Source of the DNA: Mnemiopsis leidyi
Lineage: Eukaryota; Ctenophora; Tentaculata; Lobata; Bolinopsidae
Reading direction: 5' to 3'
Assembly: GCA_000226015.1 (NCBI GenBank)
Contig: JH153375.1
Coordinates: forward strand, 374,823 to 438,822
Length of the DNA: 64,000 nt
This document shows positions 41,808 to 52,600 of this stretch, piece by piece. How positions within the stretch are numbered: position 1 is the stretch's first letter; each line of letters opens with the position of its first letter. Under the pieces are notes generated by a model that saw nothing but the letters and a program-made list of their open reading frames with translations, did not search any database and was not told where the DNA came from. The translations under genes and the position numbers were made by a program.

Positions 41808-42091
41808 AAATTTTCTAATTTTTCTTTGAACAACAAACGATTTAGAGTTATCGCCAAGGCCCTACTGGATCAAACAGAGAAGTTCAACAGAAAGGAAATT
41901 GAAACCCCTGTACGCAGTTGGACAGGTTTCAGATCTTCTAAAGGAACATACAGAAAACTGGACTATAAGATCAAGAAGGAGATACCACTAGCTGGTGCAA
42001 CGGACTGGAAATTCATTTGGGATGAAGACGAATGTCCTGCACAGTTTCCCCAGCATATCTATTGCGCTGCTGAGAGACCGAAAGAAACAAG
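41808..42091 (+). other. Unassigned exon-like open segment
   Basis: From an acceptor-like CAGACACAG to a donor-like ACAA|GTAAAT the plus strand is open with exon-like codon use, reading VIAKALLDQTEKFNRKEIE, PVRSWTGFRSSKGTYRKLDY, TDWKFIWDEDECPAQFPQ and HIYCAAERPKET. No family is recognised, no ATG starts it, and its phase does not join the membrane-protein gene downstream. The donor sequence ACAAGTAAATTTTTC is duplicated 20 bp on. Confidence 0.35.
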
Positions 42092-42284
42092 TAAATTTTT
42101 CAATCAAACAAGTAAATTTTTCTCAAGAGGAAAACATCAGTTTATATTGATTTCATCTTTTTTGGTAAATTAACGACTACTTTACGCATGAGCCAGCAAG
42201 GTGGCACAAAGTGCTGCTGAGTGAGCATTGTGGTCAAATTTTCAGATGGTCCCCCAGTTTTTAGCATGTTCCTCCACCCCTGCA

Positions 42285-42312
42285 GTGGTTATTATTATTA
42301 TTATTATTATTT
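42285..42312. repeat. ATT trinucleotide microsatellite
   Basis: About nine ATT units between the exon-like segment and the membrane-protein gene. Confidence 0.9.
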
Positions 42313-42665
42313 CATCCAAATAGGTTAAGTTTAACCCAGCCTCTTGAAGAAGGCAATATCATACATTTGGTGCAGTGGTTGAATCCTTATTGATTTGTTT
42401 TTCAATATTTTCAACTTCAATACTTTCAACACTACTATTATACAAATAATTTTAGTGACAGGGTGGATTTTTGAATGGCACTGTGTTAAAGTGATAAATT
42501 ATCCCCACCGACCATTCATGTTCCTGAATACTAAATTAGTTTTCTTTCATAACAACCACGGTGTTATTGACTAAGTGCAATACCTTATTTATTTTGGACG
42601 TAGCATGTATTGATTATCCCTCTCTCACTTCAGTAAATATAATCGTATTACTCTATTCCATTCAG

Positions 42666-43616
42666 ATGCTTGCTATGAAACATGTCACCAGTTGGTCCAA
42701 AGATATTCTAGTGTTTCTGTTCTACTCTATCACTGACTATCTCTACAGCAGATTGCATCACAGAGAAAGGTTTCTACACCCTGTCTCTGCGTATTCTACG
42801 GCTTTGTCTCACACTCTGATACTGCTAACCTTGATAATTTGCAGTTATTTCTGGAACAAAAAGGTCAAACTTCCTCAAGTGAATATGAAAGTATTGTTGA
42901 TGTCAGTGGGGTTGTCATCAATTTTCAGATTTAATATTCTCGATTTTAATCACAATTTTGGGGCACCATCATATAAGTACATTACAGTTATTTTATTACC
43001 TCTAGTACTCTACATTCAAGGTGCTGATATGTTTGGATGTATAGGAACATTTGTAGTTATAGTTATAAGCAGTTCCTCTAAAACTACACCTGTGCCAATT
43101 GATCAGGTTCTCCTTGGTATGGGATTATCTTTTGTGACATTTATTGGACTTTACTACTTGATGGAAAAGAAAGATATTAAAGCTGATGAAATTGGTAATC
43201 TTCACAAGGGATCAAAAATCACTATTTTTGTAGATATTGCTTCTGAAATATTTCTTTGTATAATACTGTGTGACATTTCTGTGGCAATTTTTGATGGGAT
43301 GCAAGAGAGGAATCATAATGAACTTGGTATAGATGGTATCCTTCTCTTTACTCTCTCAACCTTCGGAAAATTCTTGATAATTTTTTCCAATTCTTTTTTC
43401 ACAGTTCATGTATTACTACTGAATTGGGTTGTAAAGACCATCATGTTTAGCTCGACATACACATTGGCATACAAGTTTGATCTAACAGTTCATAATCTTG
43501 TGGCCATTATCATATGGCTTTTCTTTGTCATAAGTTACACAGTAGTGTATAAGTTGAAGAAAGGCGCATTAATTGAAGTGCAATATGATTCTATCAATCC
43601 AAATCATACAGATTAA
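42666..43616 (+). CDS. Polytopic membrane protein, about 316 aa, family not recognised
   Basis: An uninterrupted frame. An upstream in-frame ATG exists at 42561, but CTATTCCATTCAG ends at 42665 directly before an ATG, so translation from 42666 (MLAMKHVTSWSKDIL) is likely. About eight to ten hydrophobic helices alternate with short charged loops, among them ITVILLPLVLYIQGADMFG, LLGMGLSFVTFIGLYYLM and NLVAIIIWLFFVISYTVVYK. It ends in a short acidic/polar tail. The size and helix number recall drug/metabolite or nucleotide-sugar transporters (DMT/SLC35 type), but I see no diagnostic motif. It is intronless and lies just upstream of SOD1 on the same strand. Confidence 0.65.
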   Translation: MLAMKHVTSWSKDILVFLFYSITDYLYSRLHHRERFLHPVSAYSTALSHTLILLTLIICSYFWNKKVKLPQVNMKVLLMSVGLSSIFRFNILDFNHNFGAPSYKYITVILLPLVLYIQGADMFGCIGTFVVIVISSSSKTTPVPIDQVLLGMGLSFVTFIGLYYLMEKKDIKADEIGNLHKGSKITIFVDIASEIFLCIILCDISVAIFDGMQERNHNELGIDGILLFTLSTFGKFLIIFSNSFFTVHVLLLNWVVKTIMFSSTYTLAYKFDLTVHNLVAIIIWLFFVISYTVVYKLKKGALIEVQYDSINPNHTD

Positions 43617-44036
43617 TTCCTGTTCTTTAAGATTCCTACATCATGCTAAACCTACATCTAATATGAAAATGCAGTTTTAAGTATTTCAAAGTATCTTTCT
43701 TTTACAAAGATTTATGAGTAGTAGATTTATTCTATTTCCTTTATTTCAGAAACTAAAGAGAATCAAAAGAATCTTACAAGTTACATTGTATATTTCAACT
43801 AGTTAAGTCATTGTATGTTGTGAATTTTATGTTGTATTTTTTGTGAGGTTCTAGTGTAGTTTCTATTAATGACTGCTAAAAATGAATTGGGACATCATAT
43901 TGTCGATTAATTTTTCCAATCTGTCTAATGATGCCACAGCACTTCAATTTTTATATAAATTTATCATGTAAGTCAATAAAACAAAACAACTTTTTGAACG
44001 AGTTCTCTCATGTTTCCTGTATCTAGGAGATTGAAA
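43617..44036. other. Intergenic stretch before SOD1
   Basis: Likely 3'UTR of the membrane protein. The only signal is the pyrimidine-rich acceptor-like run ending in TATCTAG at 44026, 10 bases before the SOD1 ATG. Confidence 0.5.
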
Positions 44037-46028
44037 ATGAATGCCATCTGTGTTCTGAGGAATGACAAAGAATCCTTTGGATGCATTAAATTTTCTCAGG
44101 CCAGTGAAGGTGCTCCAACTACTTTGAAAGTAAGTATTCATGATAATGTTTAACTCGTTTTCATCATCACCAACTAAACAAAATAACTGGGGTAGAAAGA
44201 ATGGAACACTCAGGATGTTGCTGCAAATTTTTCTTAATATCATGCATTCTAATAGCAGATCGCATTAATTGATATTAATTTGTCAAAACTTACTTAAACT
44301 TAGAGAATTTGATATAATAGCATAGAATTTGTTAAACCTCATTATTAATTTCCATAACTTTATAGGTTGAAATCAACAATAGCAGCCTAACTGAGGGTGA
44401 GCATGGATTCCACATGCACCAGTTTGGGGACAATACAAACGGTTGCATCTCTGCAGGACCCCATTTCAACCCATTTGGAAAGACTCATGGAGGTCCAACT
44501 GATGAGGTAAAAATATACTGTTTTATCGGATGAAGTAGCACAGATAATAGCATCTTAGATCTAGTTGTTCTGTTAAATAGTTAAATATGTTAGGCAAGCC
44601 CTGAAAATTCAGCTGCTTTTATTGCTGGTGCAATATCTAAATATTTCGAGAATTTAATTACCTTGCTTGCAGGATAAATTTACTGGACTCTAGGCCTAGA
44701 GGGCTAACTGCCAAGGATACCTTGAGCTAGCTCACCAAAGTAAAGCCTTGATTGAAGGGCATTGCCCAAAAGCATATGGTAAATACCAATGTCTCTAATA
44801 TTGATACTCTTACATAGTGAGAGTTTATATGCTGCTATAGCATATCCTCTTTAGTGTATAATGCAGTGGCATTATTAAAAATATCTAATATCTATATGGG
44901 CTTGTTGTCGATACTCGGGTACTAATCAATTTTTAATTTGATGCTTATTCAGAATTTTAATAAACTTATGTTTTCGTGGAAACATTCACATACAGTCATG
45001 ACAGGTCCTACTTAAAATTTACAGACCTAGTATAAGTAGTGGGCAAGTACTTCTTTCAACAACCCTGAATATCGCCAATTTTAGAAACCAATTCCAAAAG
45101 CGCTGTCGTCTTGTACAACAAGTTCTTAGCTGATCGACAAATTTGAACTTCGGTTGCCCTAAAAAGTTCACATCATTGCATGTATTCTGTAAAGACATCT
45201 CCCAGGTCCGACATGTAGGAGACCTCGGCAATGTAGTTGTTGATGGTTCTGGAGTTTGTTCCACTGGTAAGACTGTAATTAGTTCTTATCAGTTTGTGAG
45301 GAATTATTATGTCTTGCATGATTGATGTACGAAATATTGATCTTACAAAACTTAAATTAAACTAGCTGACATAACTACTTGTTAGTAACAAGTAGCTTGA
45401 AATAATAAATAATAGATAAAACTTGAACTAACGTTTTTGTGATTGTCATTGATTATTTTTGTAATATATTTCAGAGATAACTGATCCCCAAGTTTCCCTG
45501 TTCGGAGCTAACTCAATAATTGGAAGAACAATGGTACTGCATGCCGGAGTTGACGATCTTGGAAAAGGTAATTTTATCATTATTACATGCTCTGTTTTAA
45601 TTCACACTGCAAGCTGTGTGCACTACATGTATAATTGTATTGTTTATGTGCTGTACATTTTATGTATATTTCAAAATATCTTTACATGATCATGTTTGAT
45701 TTATTGTACCTCGTTAAGATCTATTCAAGTTTGCAAGTATTATCACTTTCCGTATAGTAGCTAAACTCTGTCTGTAAATCTTCAAATCAATCCGACCTTA
45801 TAGTTTAACCAGGCCGGGCCCCCCTTTGTCGGATATAACTTGTCCCTCATTAGTGAATTTGTAGTAAAATTAGGACCCGGCCCTCACTGATTGATGGTCG
45901 TTTATTGTGGGATGTAAATGTGGCATGACTTAATTGGTCATATCGTGCCAGGTGGAAATGAAGAGTCCCTGAAGACAGGAAATGCTGGAGGCCGTGTAGC
46001 TTGTGGTATTGTAGGACTCTGCTCCTAG
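44037..46028 (+). CDS. SOD1: Cu/Zn superoxide dismutase
   Basis: Cytosolic enzyme converting superoxide to hydrogen peroxide and oxygen. Exons 44037-44129, 44366-44506, 45206-45266, 45475-45567 and 45952-46028 join in phase to about 154 aa, the usual length. All metal ligands are present: the two copper histidines in [12 protein letters not shown], the bridging His in GPHFNP, zinc His in HGGP and RHVGDLG with its Asp, and the late copper His in VLHAGVDD. The disulphide cysteines (NGCISAG and VACG) and the active-site Arg (GGRVACG) are present. Unlike human SOD1 the copper signature has Met between the two histidines. There is no signal peptide, so it is the intracellular form. Confidence 0.96.
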
Positions 46029-46835
46029 ACTCCAGACTCCAGACTCCTAGATCTAGTGCCTCAAGAGAGTTCCAGCTATGGAACTAGGCGACTACTGGCA
46101 GTTTAACACTGTTTCGTGTTTACTGTGCTGTTGTAGACACTGTGTTGATGTTCATTAGTCATTTTATGTATAAGATTAACTTATCTAATGTGTAGAACAA
46201 ATTGTTTTATAGTGACCCTTCTACTAACTACTTGTTCATCTTTATTTACAAGTACAGTGCCTTTAGCTGTTATTATCGATGTTTTTAAAACTATAAGTGT
46301 GAGTTACCATATTAAAGACTTTTTTTCTATCCTGAAGACCTCACGTGATACCTAATAAGTGAAAGGGATGTTTTTAAAATGTTCTTTTATCGTTTTTCAA
46401 AAAATTGATGAAGATATTAGGGCCACAGCTACTTAAATCTTTATAGTGGTAAAATTATGGCTGGTTCATATTGGCTGTAGCGTAAATGAGCTTTTCTTTT
46501 TGAGGAAACGGATTTCGTAACATTTTAATGTTTTCCCTTATTTATTTGCATTTATAAAACTAATTTATATTTTTGTTAGATCAGATTGACAGCATTATTC
46601 AATGCTTTTCTTCGAAAGTGTCAGGAAAATATTCTCAGTAAGTAGCAAATGGTATCAGAAAATTCGGAGCTTTCTTAAAAGTTATCCTACATAATTTTGA
46701 ATATATAGGATAGAGAATAATTAACGATATTAACAATTTACAAATTCCAACTTCTTTACAAGACTAAAATAAATTCAAAACAAAATTTAAGACTGGGCTA
46801 TTACAAATGAATGACAAATCACTCTTATAAATACT
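46029..46835. other. Convergent intergenic region
   Basis: 3'UTRs of SOD1 (+) and the F-box gene (-) meet here. It starts with CTCCAGACTCCAGACTCCTAG tandem sequence. No gene is seen. Confidence 0.6.
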
Positions 46836-47595
46836 TTACTCAGCTTTCTTTATCCAAGTAAAATTAGATTTTATCACAGTCCTATGATCCAACGGTCTTT
46901 GACAGATAGTCTGAAATTGCAACAAACTTTTCTCCTTGTTTTGAAACTCAATACAACCCTGGTGATTGTGCTTGCTATCAATGTCACAATGTACCACTAC
47001 ACCCTCCCCTCTTCTATACTTGATAACAAATAGTCCTGTCTTCTTTAGCGGTCTCCCCAAGTCAGGGTGTGGTCTCCACGTGGAGCCCACTATTGAGTTG
47101 TCTTGAAACTTCACGTCCAGTAACCCCCCAAAGGGGTAGTCGTCTCTGACCCAGGTGCCTAGCAGACAACCGTATGTTGTCAGGATGTTCTTGTAGAACC
47201 ACTCTGCGTGTTTGTTTGATAGGGCGAGTAGGTGCGGGCCGTAGTGGTGTATGGCGAGTGAGCGCCAGATACCTCCGGAGCGTGAGATGTCGTTCAGATA
47301 TCGGCAAGTTTGTAGCAGCTGAACTATGTCTCTTTCTGAAGAGATGGATGGTTTATTGTCAGGTACACATGATACAATTGTGTGATAAATTCGTAATGCA
47401 CCTTTCACAGTAAACATTGAACTAATGTATAGGTTTAAAACTTTATAGTATTGTTGAGTGTGTAATGAAAATGCATAACTATTGATACGTAGCGACGTTA
47501 CGTTACGTTACTACGTTTTAAGTTGGCTTACCTGATAAAAACGAAATGATGGTTAGTAAAACTTCAACGGGCAGGTCTAGAAGTGAGCGACCCAT
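46836..47595 (-). CDS. FBXO31-like F-box protein, short form (187 aa)
   Basis: F-box proteins supply substrates to SCF ubiquitin ligases. On the minus strand exon 1 (47595-47532) reads MGRSLLDLPVEVLLTIISFL and splices at TCAG|GTAAGC. Exon 2 (47335-46836) resumes in phase with ERDIVQLLQTCRYLND and GGIWRSLAIHHYG, completing the F-box. Then LLGTWVRDDYPFGGLLDVKF and CDIDSKHNHQGCIEF match the start of the FBXO31 substrate-binding region (GLW-x-PYGGLLNV, GHIQI). FBXO31 is about 540 aa, whereas this frame ends soon after that region. It is therefore either a compact relative, or the rest lies in unseen exons. An alternative ATG at 47417 would lose half the F-box. Confidence 0.75.
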
Positions 47596-48687
47596 GTTCA
47601 GATTTCAAGATTTAGCGACATACAACCTTTAGTAACTTGTTTAGAGGATTGTTATTTACTAGACTTAATACACTGGCGATATCAAGGTTAACTTGTGGAA
47701 AAGTTTGGCAATTGACAAAAGCAGTGTTTACTCTGACAATAAAACAAGCAAGCCGACACTGCACACTACTTCACAGTGAGCCAATTATCGACATCACCGT
47801 TAGGGAATCATTGCAATTATAACTGATTTGCTGGCAGCACCACAACACACACACAGTGTCGTGACAATGATCAATACTCTACCAAGATAAGAGAACCCAT
47901 CTCAGATCTAGATATTGACTATATCAAATTCCTGGCGTACTCAACAGACAGATACAGACTATTTTAGGGCGTGTGATACGACGTACAACACACAACAAGC
48001 CGACCAGGCAATGTAATATATAAGCACTGGCTGCAACAGGAAGCTTCAGCTCAATAATATAATATTCTGCCGTATATTTAATAAAGCCGGACCAAACAAC
48101 CGAGGGCAAAATTAACAGAACTAAATCACGGAGTTGCGTAGCTCGTGCGAACAGAAAGGAGTAGGTAACCGTTGTAGGGAGGTTTCTTAGAAACCTGTCA
48201 ACGCTTCCTAGGACGCTTGAGCGCAGGTAGAAGTGCCGGGTTAACTGTGATGTTACCGCTCCCAGTTAATTAGTGCTGATTCGTGATTGTTTAATTGCGA
48301 CATCATCGGTTGTCTTGAGTGGCTTGCAGCATGTTGGATATAGCATACAGAGCTGTGAATATATCTAGTTACTATTTAACTTTTTAGCTGCTTCCTGCCG
48401 ATAATGTGATAGTCACAGTTATCCCAACAAGAGGAAGTGATGAAGAGAGGTAGAGTGGCGGAGTCTGGAGTTGAGTTTGCATTTCGTATGGTATTCTTTC
48501 ATTATGTTGGTAGAAAAGCCATTAGCTTTATAGCTTGTACAAGCTGGCGAAATTTTGAATATGCATTATGCAATAGGGTAAATAAAAGATTAAAAAGTGC
48601 GATTTATAATACGTGTAACCATTTTAAGCAAGCTCAAATGAACTAAGTACATATATTGAAATGTTGACCCTTTAGCTGTAAAACAAG
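47596..48687. other. Divergent promoter region between F-box gene and mini-gene
   Basis: Genes leave in both directions, so regulatory sequence of both is expected here. GTAACGTTACGTTACTACG repeats near 47490-47515 lie within the F-box intron. A possible 5'UTR exon ends at about 48165 (GGAGTAG|GTAACC). No coding region is recognised. Confidence 0.4.
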
Positions 48688-48988
48688 ATGTCTGGAGTAG
48701 CCGGCCTTGCTAAGAACGTTGTACATTTCCTGAAGCCAGTTAAGGAAATGGTCGTCATGGCCCCGGTTGTTTACTACGGACTTTCTAAAGTACAAGTTGT
48801 ACAGAAAAGTGAGTATTTGATGTTACAAGTATTTTTAAATGTCCTGATAAGCAAACTGCAATCGCAAGGCTAACAAGCTGGAAGAGAAATATGCGAAACT
48901 ATGCAAACAATGAGTTTTGGGATTACTTGATAAGCCGCTGTGAATGTAGAAAGTAGTTTACTAACCCTTCGTATCAATTTCAGAATAA
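48688..48988 (+). CDS. Candidate 41-aa mini-protein, two exons
   Basis: Exon 1 (48688-48808) reads MSGVAGLAKNVVHFLKPVKE and MVVMAPVVYYGLSKVQVV. Donor AAA|GTGAGT and acceptor TATCAATTTCAG at 48983 join in phase to a lysine and a TAA at 48986. The amphipathic/hydrophobic run and the size recall small subunits of mitochondrial respiratory complexes. There is a faint likeness to the YYAKVEL region of ATP synthase subunit g, but I cannot assign it. An acceptor-like CCCTTTAG ends 12 bases before the ATG. Alternatively exon 1 may splice to an unseen exon. Confidence 0.42.
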
Positions 48989-49620
48989 AAGATCTTAACC
49001 TTGTTTGGATCTCTTCCCATTCTTGTCAGTGATGGATTGACTCGAGATACTTGGATTTTTGATCAAGACTTTATTTTCTGCGATGTTAATAGTCTAACTC
49101 TTAATTTATTACGGTCTTCATATTGTGTCATATTGTCATGCTCCAATAGTCGTGCTTATGTCAATACCGTTATTTCCAATCAGATCATCTAGGTTAAAAA
49201 TTCTGATCATGTTTTGAGTCTGGTTTTAGGTTTATAGCGTTGTGTAATGTGTATCACTATCATAAAGGTAGCATTTGAAAAAGTTTTGCTATAACGAATT
49301 GCGTTTCACTCTAGCCAAGATTTACATGAATTCCAAAGAAATTTGATTTTGCTGTGAATGGGATTACAAATTGGCATCGTGCCAACCGTCCGTGTGTGAT
49401 ATCTCGCTCATGCCTCCCATTTTTTTCTGCAAGTGCATGGATTATTTAATGGATTATTTGAAATTTAAATTGCTCAAGATGACAAGTCAATACCCCAAGT
49501 CAACTCAAGAATTAAGCGTATGATTTACCGTTAACCCCTAACCGTTCAGCAAGTACACAGACACGTTATCTAACTCTACCCTAGACGAGCTGACATGCAA
49601 TAGCAGTACCTCTACATGCC
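48989..49620. other. Short intergenic stretch
   Basis: Nothing convincing is seen; an open frame at 49001-49192 has no family resemblance. CATGTTGACATG motifs begin at about 49617 and recur into the transporter start. Confidence 0.5.
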
Positions 49621-52600
49621 ATGTTGACATGCCCTTCTAGCATGTTGACATGCAGCGCAAGCATGTTGCGCCTTGCTGCGCGCCGCCCAGCTCCGCTCTA
49701 CTCCCTGAGCTCTGCTTCACCGTTAACCTCCCATCTCTACCATCCCCCTCAATCCCGCTCTCTGTCCTTGTCCTCCGTGTTTAGCCCTGAAAAGAGCGTT
49801 GCTAGCCCAAAGTTCACTAACAGATGGGCCATCGCTGTTCCCGCTTTTCTCACCCATCTTTGTATTGGTGAGTTTACACTTTAGGTTTTAGGTTTGCTAC
49901 TCAGTGAATCTCTGACTGATGTTTTCTGACTCTGGTAGATTACAGACTTCTTATATTTGTTTAAGTTTTGCTGTTTAAATACATCTGAATGAAGATTCCT
50001 CGCAGGTGCCCCGTATGCCTGGTCTGCAATGAGCGGGCCGCTAACTCGAGACTTTGGCTTTGTCTGCTCCTCAGCTGAGGACTGGTCGATGACCTCCGCA
50101 ACTGCTCCCATGTCAATCCTCTTTGCATTCCACGGCTTCTCTGCTGCACTTGCTGGAAAATGGCAAATGAAAGTTGGACCTCGCACAGCGATCGCTGCCG
50201 CCGCCATCTCATTCGGGGGCGGGTTTTTGTTGTCGGCGGTAGGAGTAGCTACACATAACATCGGGCTGGTGTATTTTGGGTATGGCGTGTTGGGTGGCAT
50301 TGGTCTAGGACTTTCTTACACACCGCCTATTCAGGTTTTTAAATACTCCTAATTTTTTCCATAATTATGTTTTGACGAGCTTAATCGTATTTCCACTGAA
50401 AGCACTGAGAAATCCTTTGATAAGTTAACAAACCTACAGTACGTGATTTTTGTCCTCTAGCTGACTAATGACTAATGACTAATATAACTTTGCTTTATGA
50501 ACTATATATTTTACGACTTAATATATAACGACCTAATGTAAGTTACCTTATAAGCTGTAGTAACGACGGTGTATACTATATTGTAGTCTATATTAGTTGA
50601 CTACATTTTGGCTACTAATTGACTACAACACGCTAAAACTAGAAACCCTAGACGCTGATTGAGTGGTTCCCGGACAAGAAGGGTCTAGCATCAGGCCTTA
50701 CAATCATGGGTTTCGGGTCTGGAGCTCTCCTATTTGCTCCTGCTGCCAATGTTCTTCTAGAGAAATTCAGGTTATTTAACAGTCAATCTAATTAATATGC
50801 TATACGGGCTGTATTTTAATGTCGATAGCGCTAGTTGACACGATAATTGCTCGAATATTTGAACTCAAGATTTAATTTCAACGCAGTTGTAACATATAGT
50901 CGAGTGAAGGTTAATATAGAGATTCTATATTAGGAGACTGACACAGATCCCCCCGACAGTTCTCTACCGACGTATCTTGGTACAGCAGTAGATACAATAA
51001 CAGAGAACGGTCGACTGTTTGCGGAGTCGGGCGGCAAGATGGTGGAGGTGGTGTACGCTAACGCCGCTGATCTGGCTAAACTGTCTACATCGGGTTTACA
51101 GGAGGGGTTCTATGTCGTAGGATCTGGAGATACTGGTTAGTTATTGTTCTTTTCCATACCCTTAGTCTTACTTTTAGTTTATATAGTTATTCAATATTAT
51201 CATTAGTTAATATTGTCTGAGTTCCCGGACTAGATAAACTTCTAAGTCCTCAATTTTCTTGTTAAAAGTTTTTTTCTTTCATTTTTCAGCTAAGAATTTA
51301 ATTTTCCCGCTGAAACTTAATACAATCAAGTTTTGTTGTGTACTGTGTTTCATGCCGGCACTCCTCCTAACCTACATCTCCCTACAGGTGCTGCCATGAC
51401 ATAAGCTACAATAGGTGTAGGCTACACTCTCGCTATGATGGGATCTGCTCTAGCTATCAAGAAACCCCACCCCACTTACAAAGTAACTGGAAGTAGTTCG
51501 GTTACAACGCCTACCCAATCTCAACGGAACGTTCACACTGACAATATGTTCAAACTACCCCAGTTCTACGCTCTGGGAACTGTTCTTGTTGTTGTTGCTT
51601 CAGGTTTGTTTCGTTACTAGTGAACTTTCGGACTGTAAGTAACCTTAAATTTTACAATTTCTCACTCTCACTTAATCATCTGATCCCCTTTGACCATAGT
51701 CCCACTCTTTTCAGGTGGTATGGGACTTATTGGTGTCGCTAAACCGCTCATGTCCGAAGTATTTAGCGGAACACTACCCTCCATTGTAACTGCCTCCTTC
51801 GCGTCCTCCTTCATCCTCATGTTGAGTGTGGGCAACCTGGGAGGTCGTCTTGCCTGGGCGGCTGTTTCCGACAAGATAGGACGCCCTGCTACCTTCCATC
51901 TCTTCACTTTCGGCAGTATCGCTATCTACGCGTCCCTTCCTACCATCATCCAGCAGGTTATCCAACACCAGTCAGCCGCGTCGCTTGGCGCGTTCTGCGG
52001 TCTGAGTGTTGCGGCAATATCCATGTTTGGCGGCGTGTACTCCATACTTCCTGCCTACGAGAGCGACCTGTTCGGGACCAAGTACGTGGGTGCTAACCAC
52101 GGCAAGATGCTGTTGTTTAGCAGCACTGCAGCTATAGCAGGACCTAGCGCTTTTCTCTACCTCAGATCTTTATCGGAAAAGGTGGGGATCTCTTTGTCTT
52201 TATGTGTTGTGAAGTTTGTAGTTCGTGAAAACAATGTGGTATTATATTGTGAAGAATGTGTTGTGTGTTTTGTAGTAAGAATGTGGTGTTATGTTTTAGC
52301 GACTGTATTGAATGATGAACTTATACACACAGCGTGTGAGTGGGTGCAATATATAGAGAACAAATTGACATATTAGAACAAAATACATTGCATTGATATG
52401 TTCTTATTTAATAGAAAATAGTTTTACCGAAGTTAACATACCTCTCAATAGTCTGAATAGTTCAGCTTAGTTGACTATTAGAAGAAATATCTTGATCCCA
52501 GCTAAAAAGTCCTCTGATAAGTTAGCAGTCAATAATGCGCACGAATATACTGCATGTTGTTGCTTACTGCATGATAATGTCAGATATGTACAATGTGCAA

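Noticed and set aside
42561-42665. Upstream extension of the polytopic protein to an ATG at 42561
   Set aside because: A strong acceptor sits directly before the ATG at 42666; the extension is probably intronic or 5'UTR.
47062-47413. Alternative frames over the F-box gene
   Set aside because: Shadows of the F-box coding exon.
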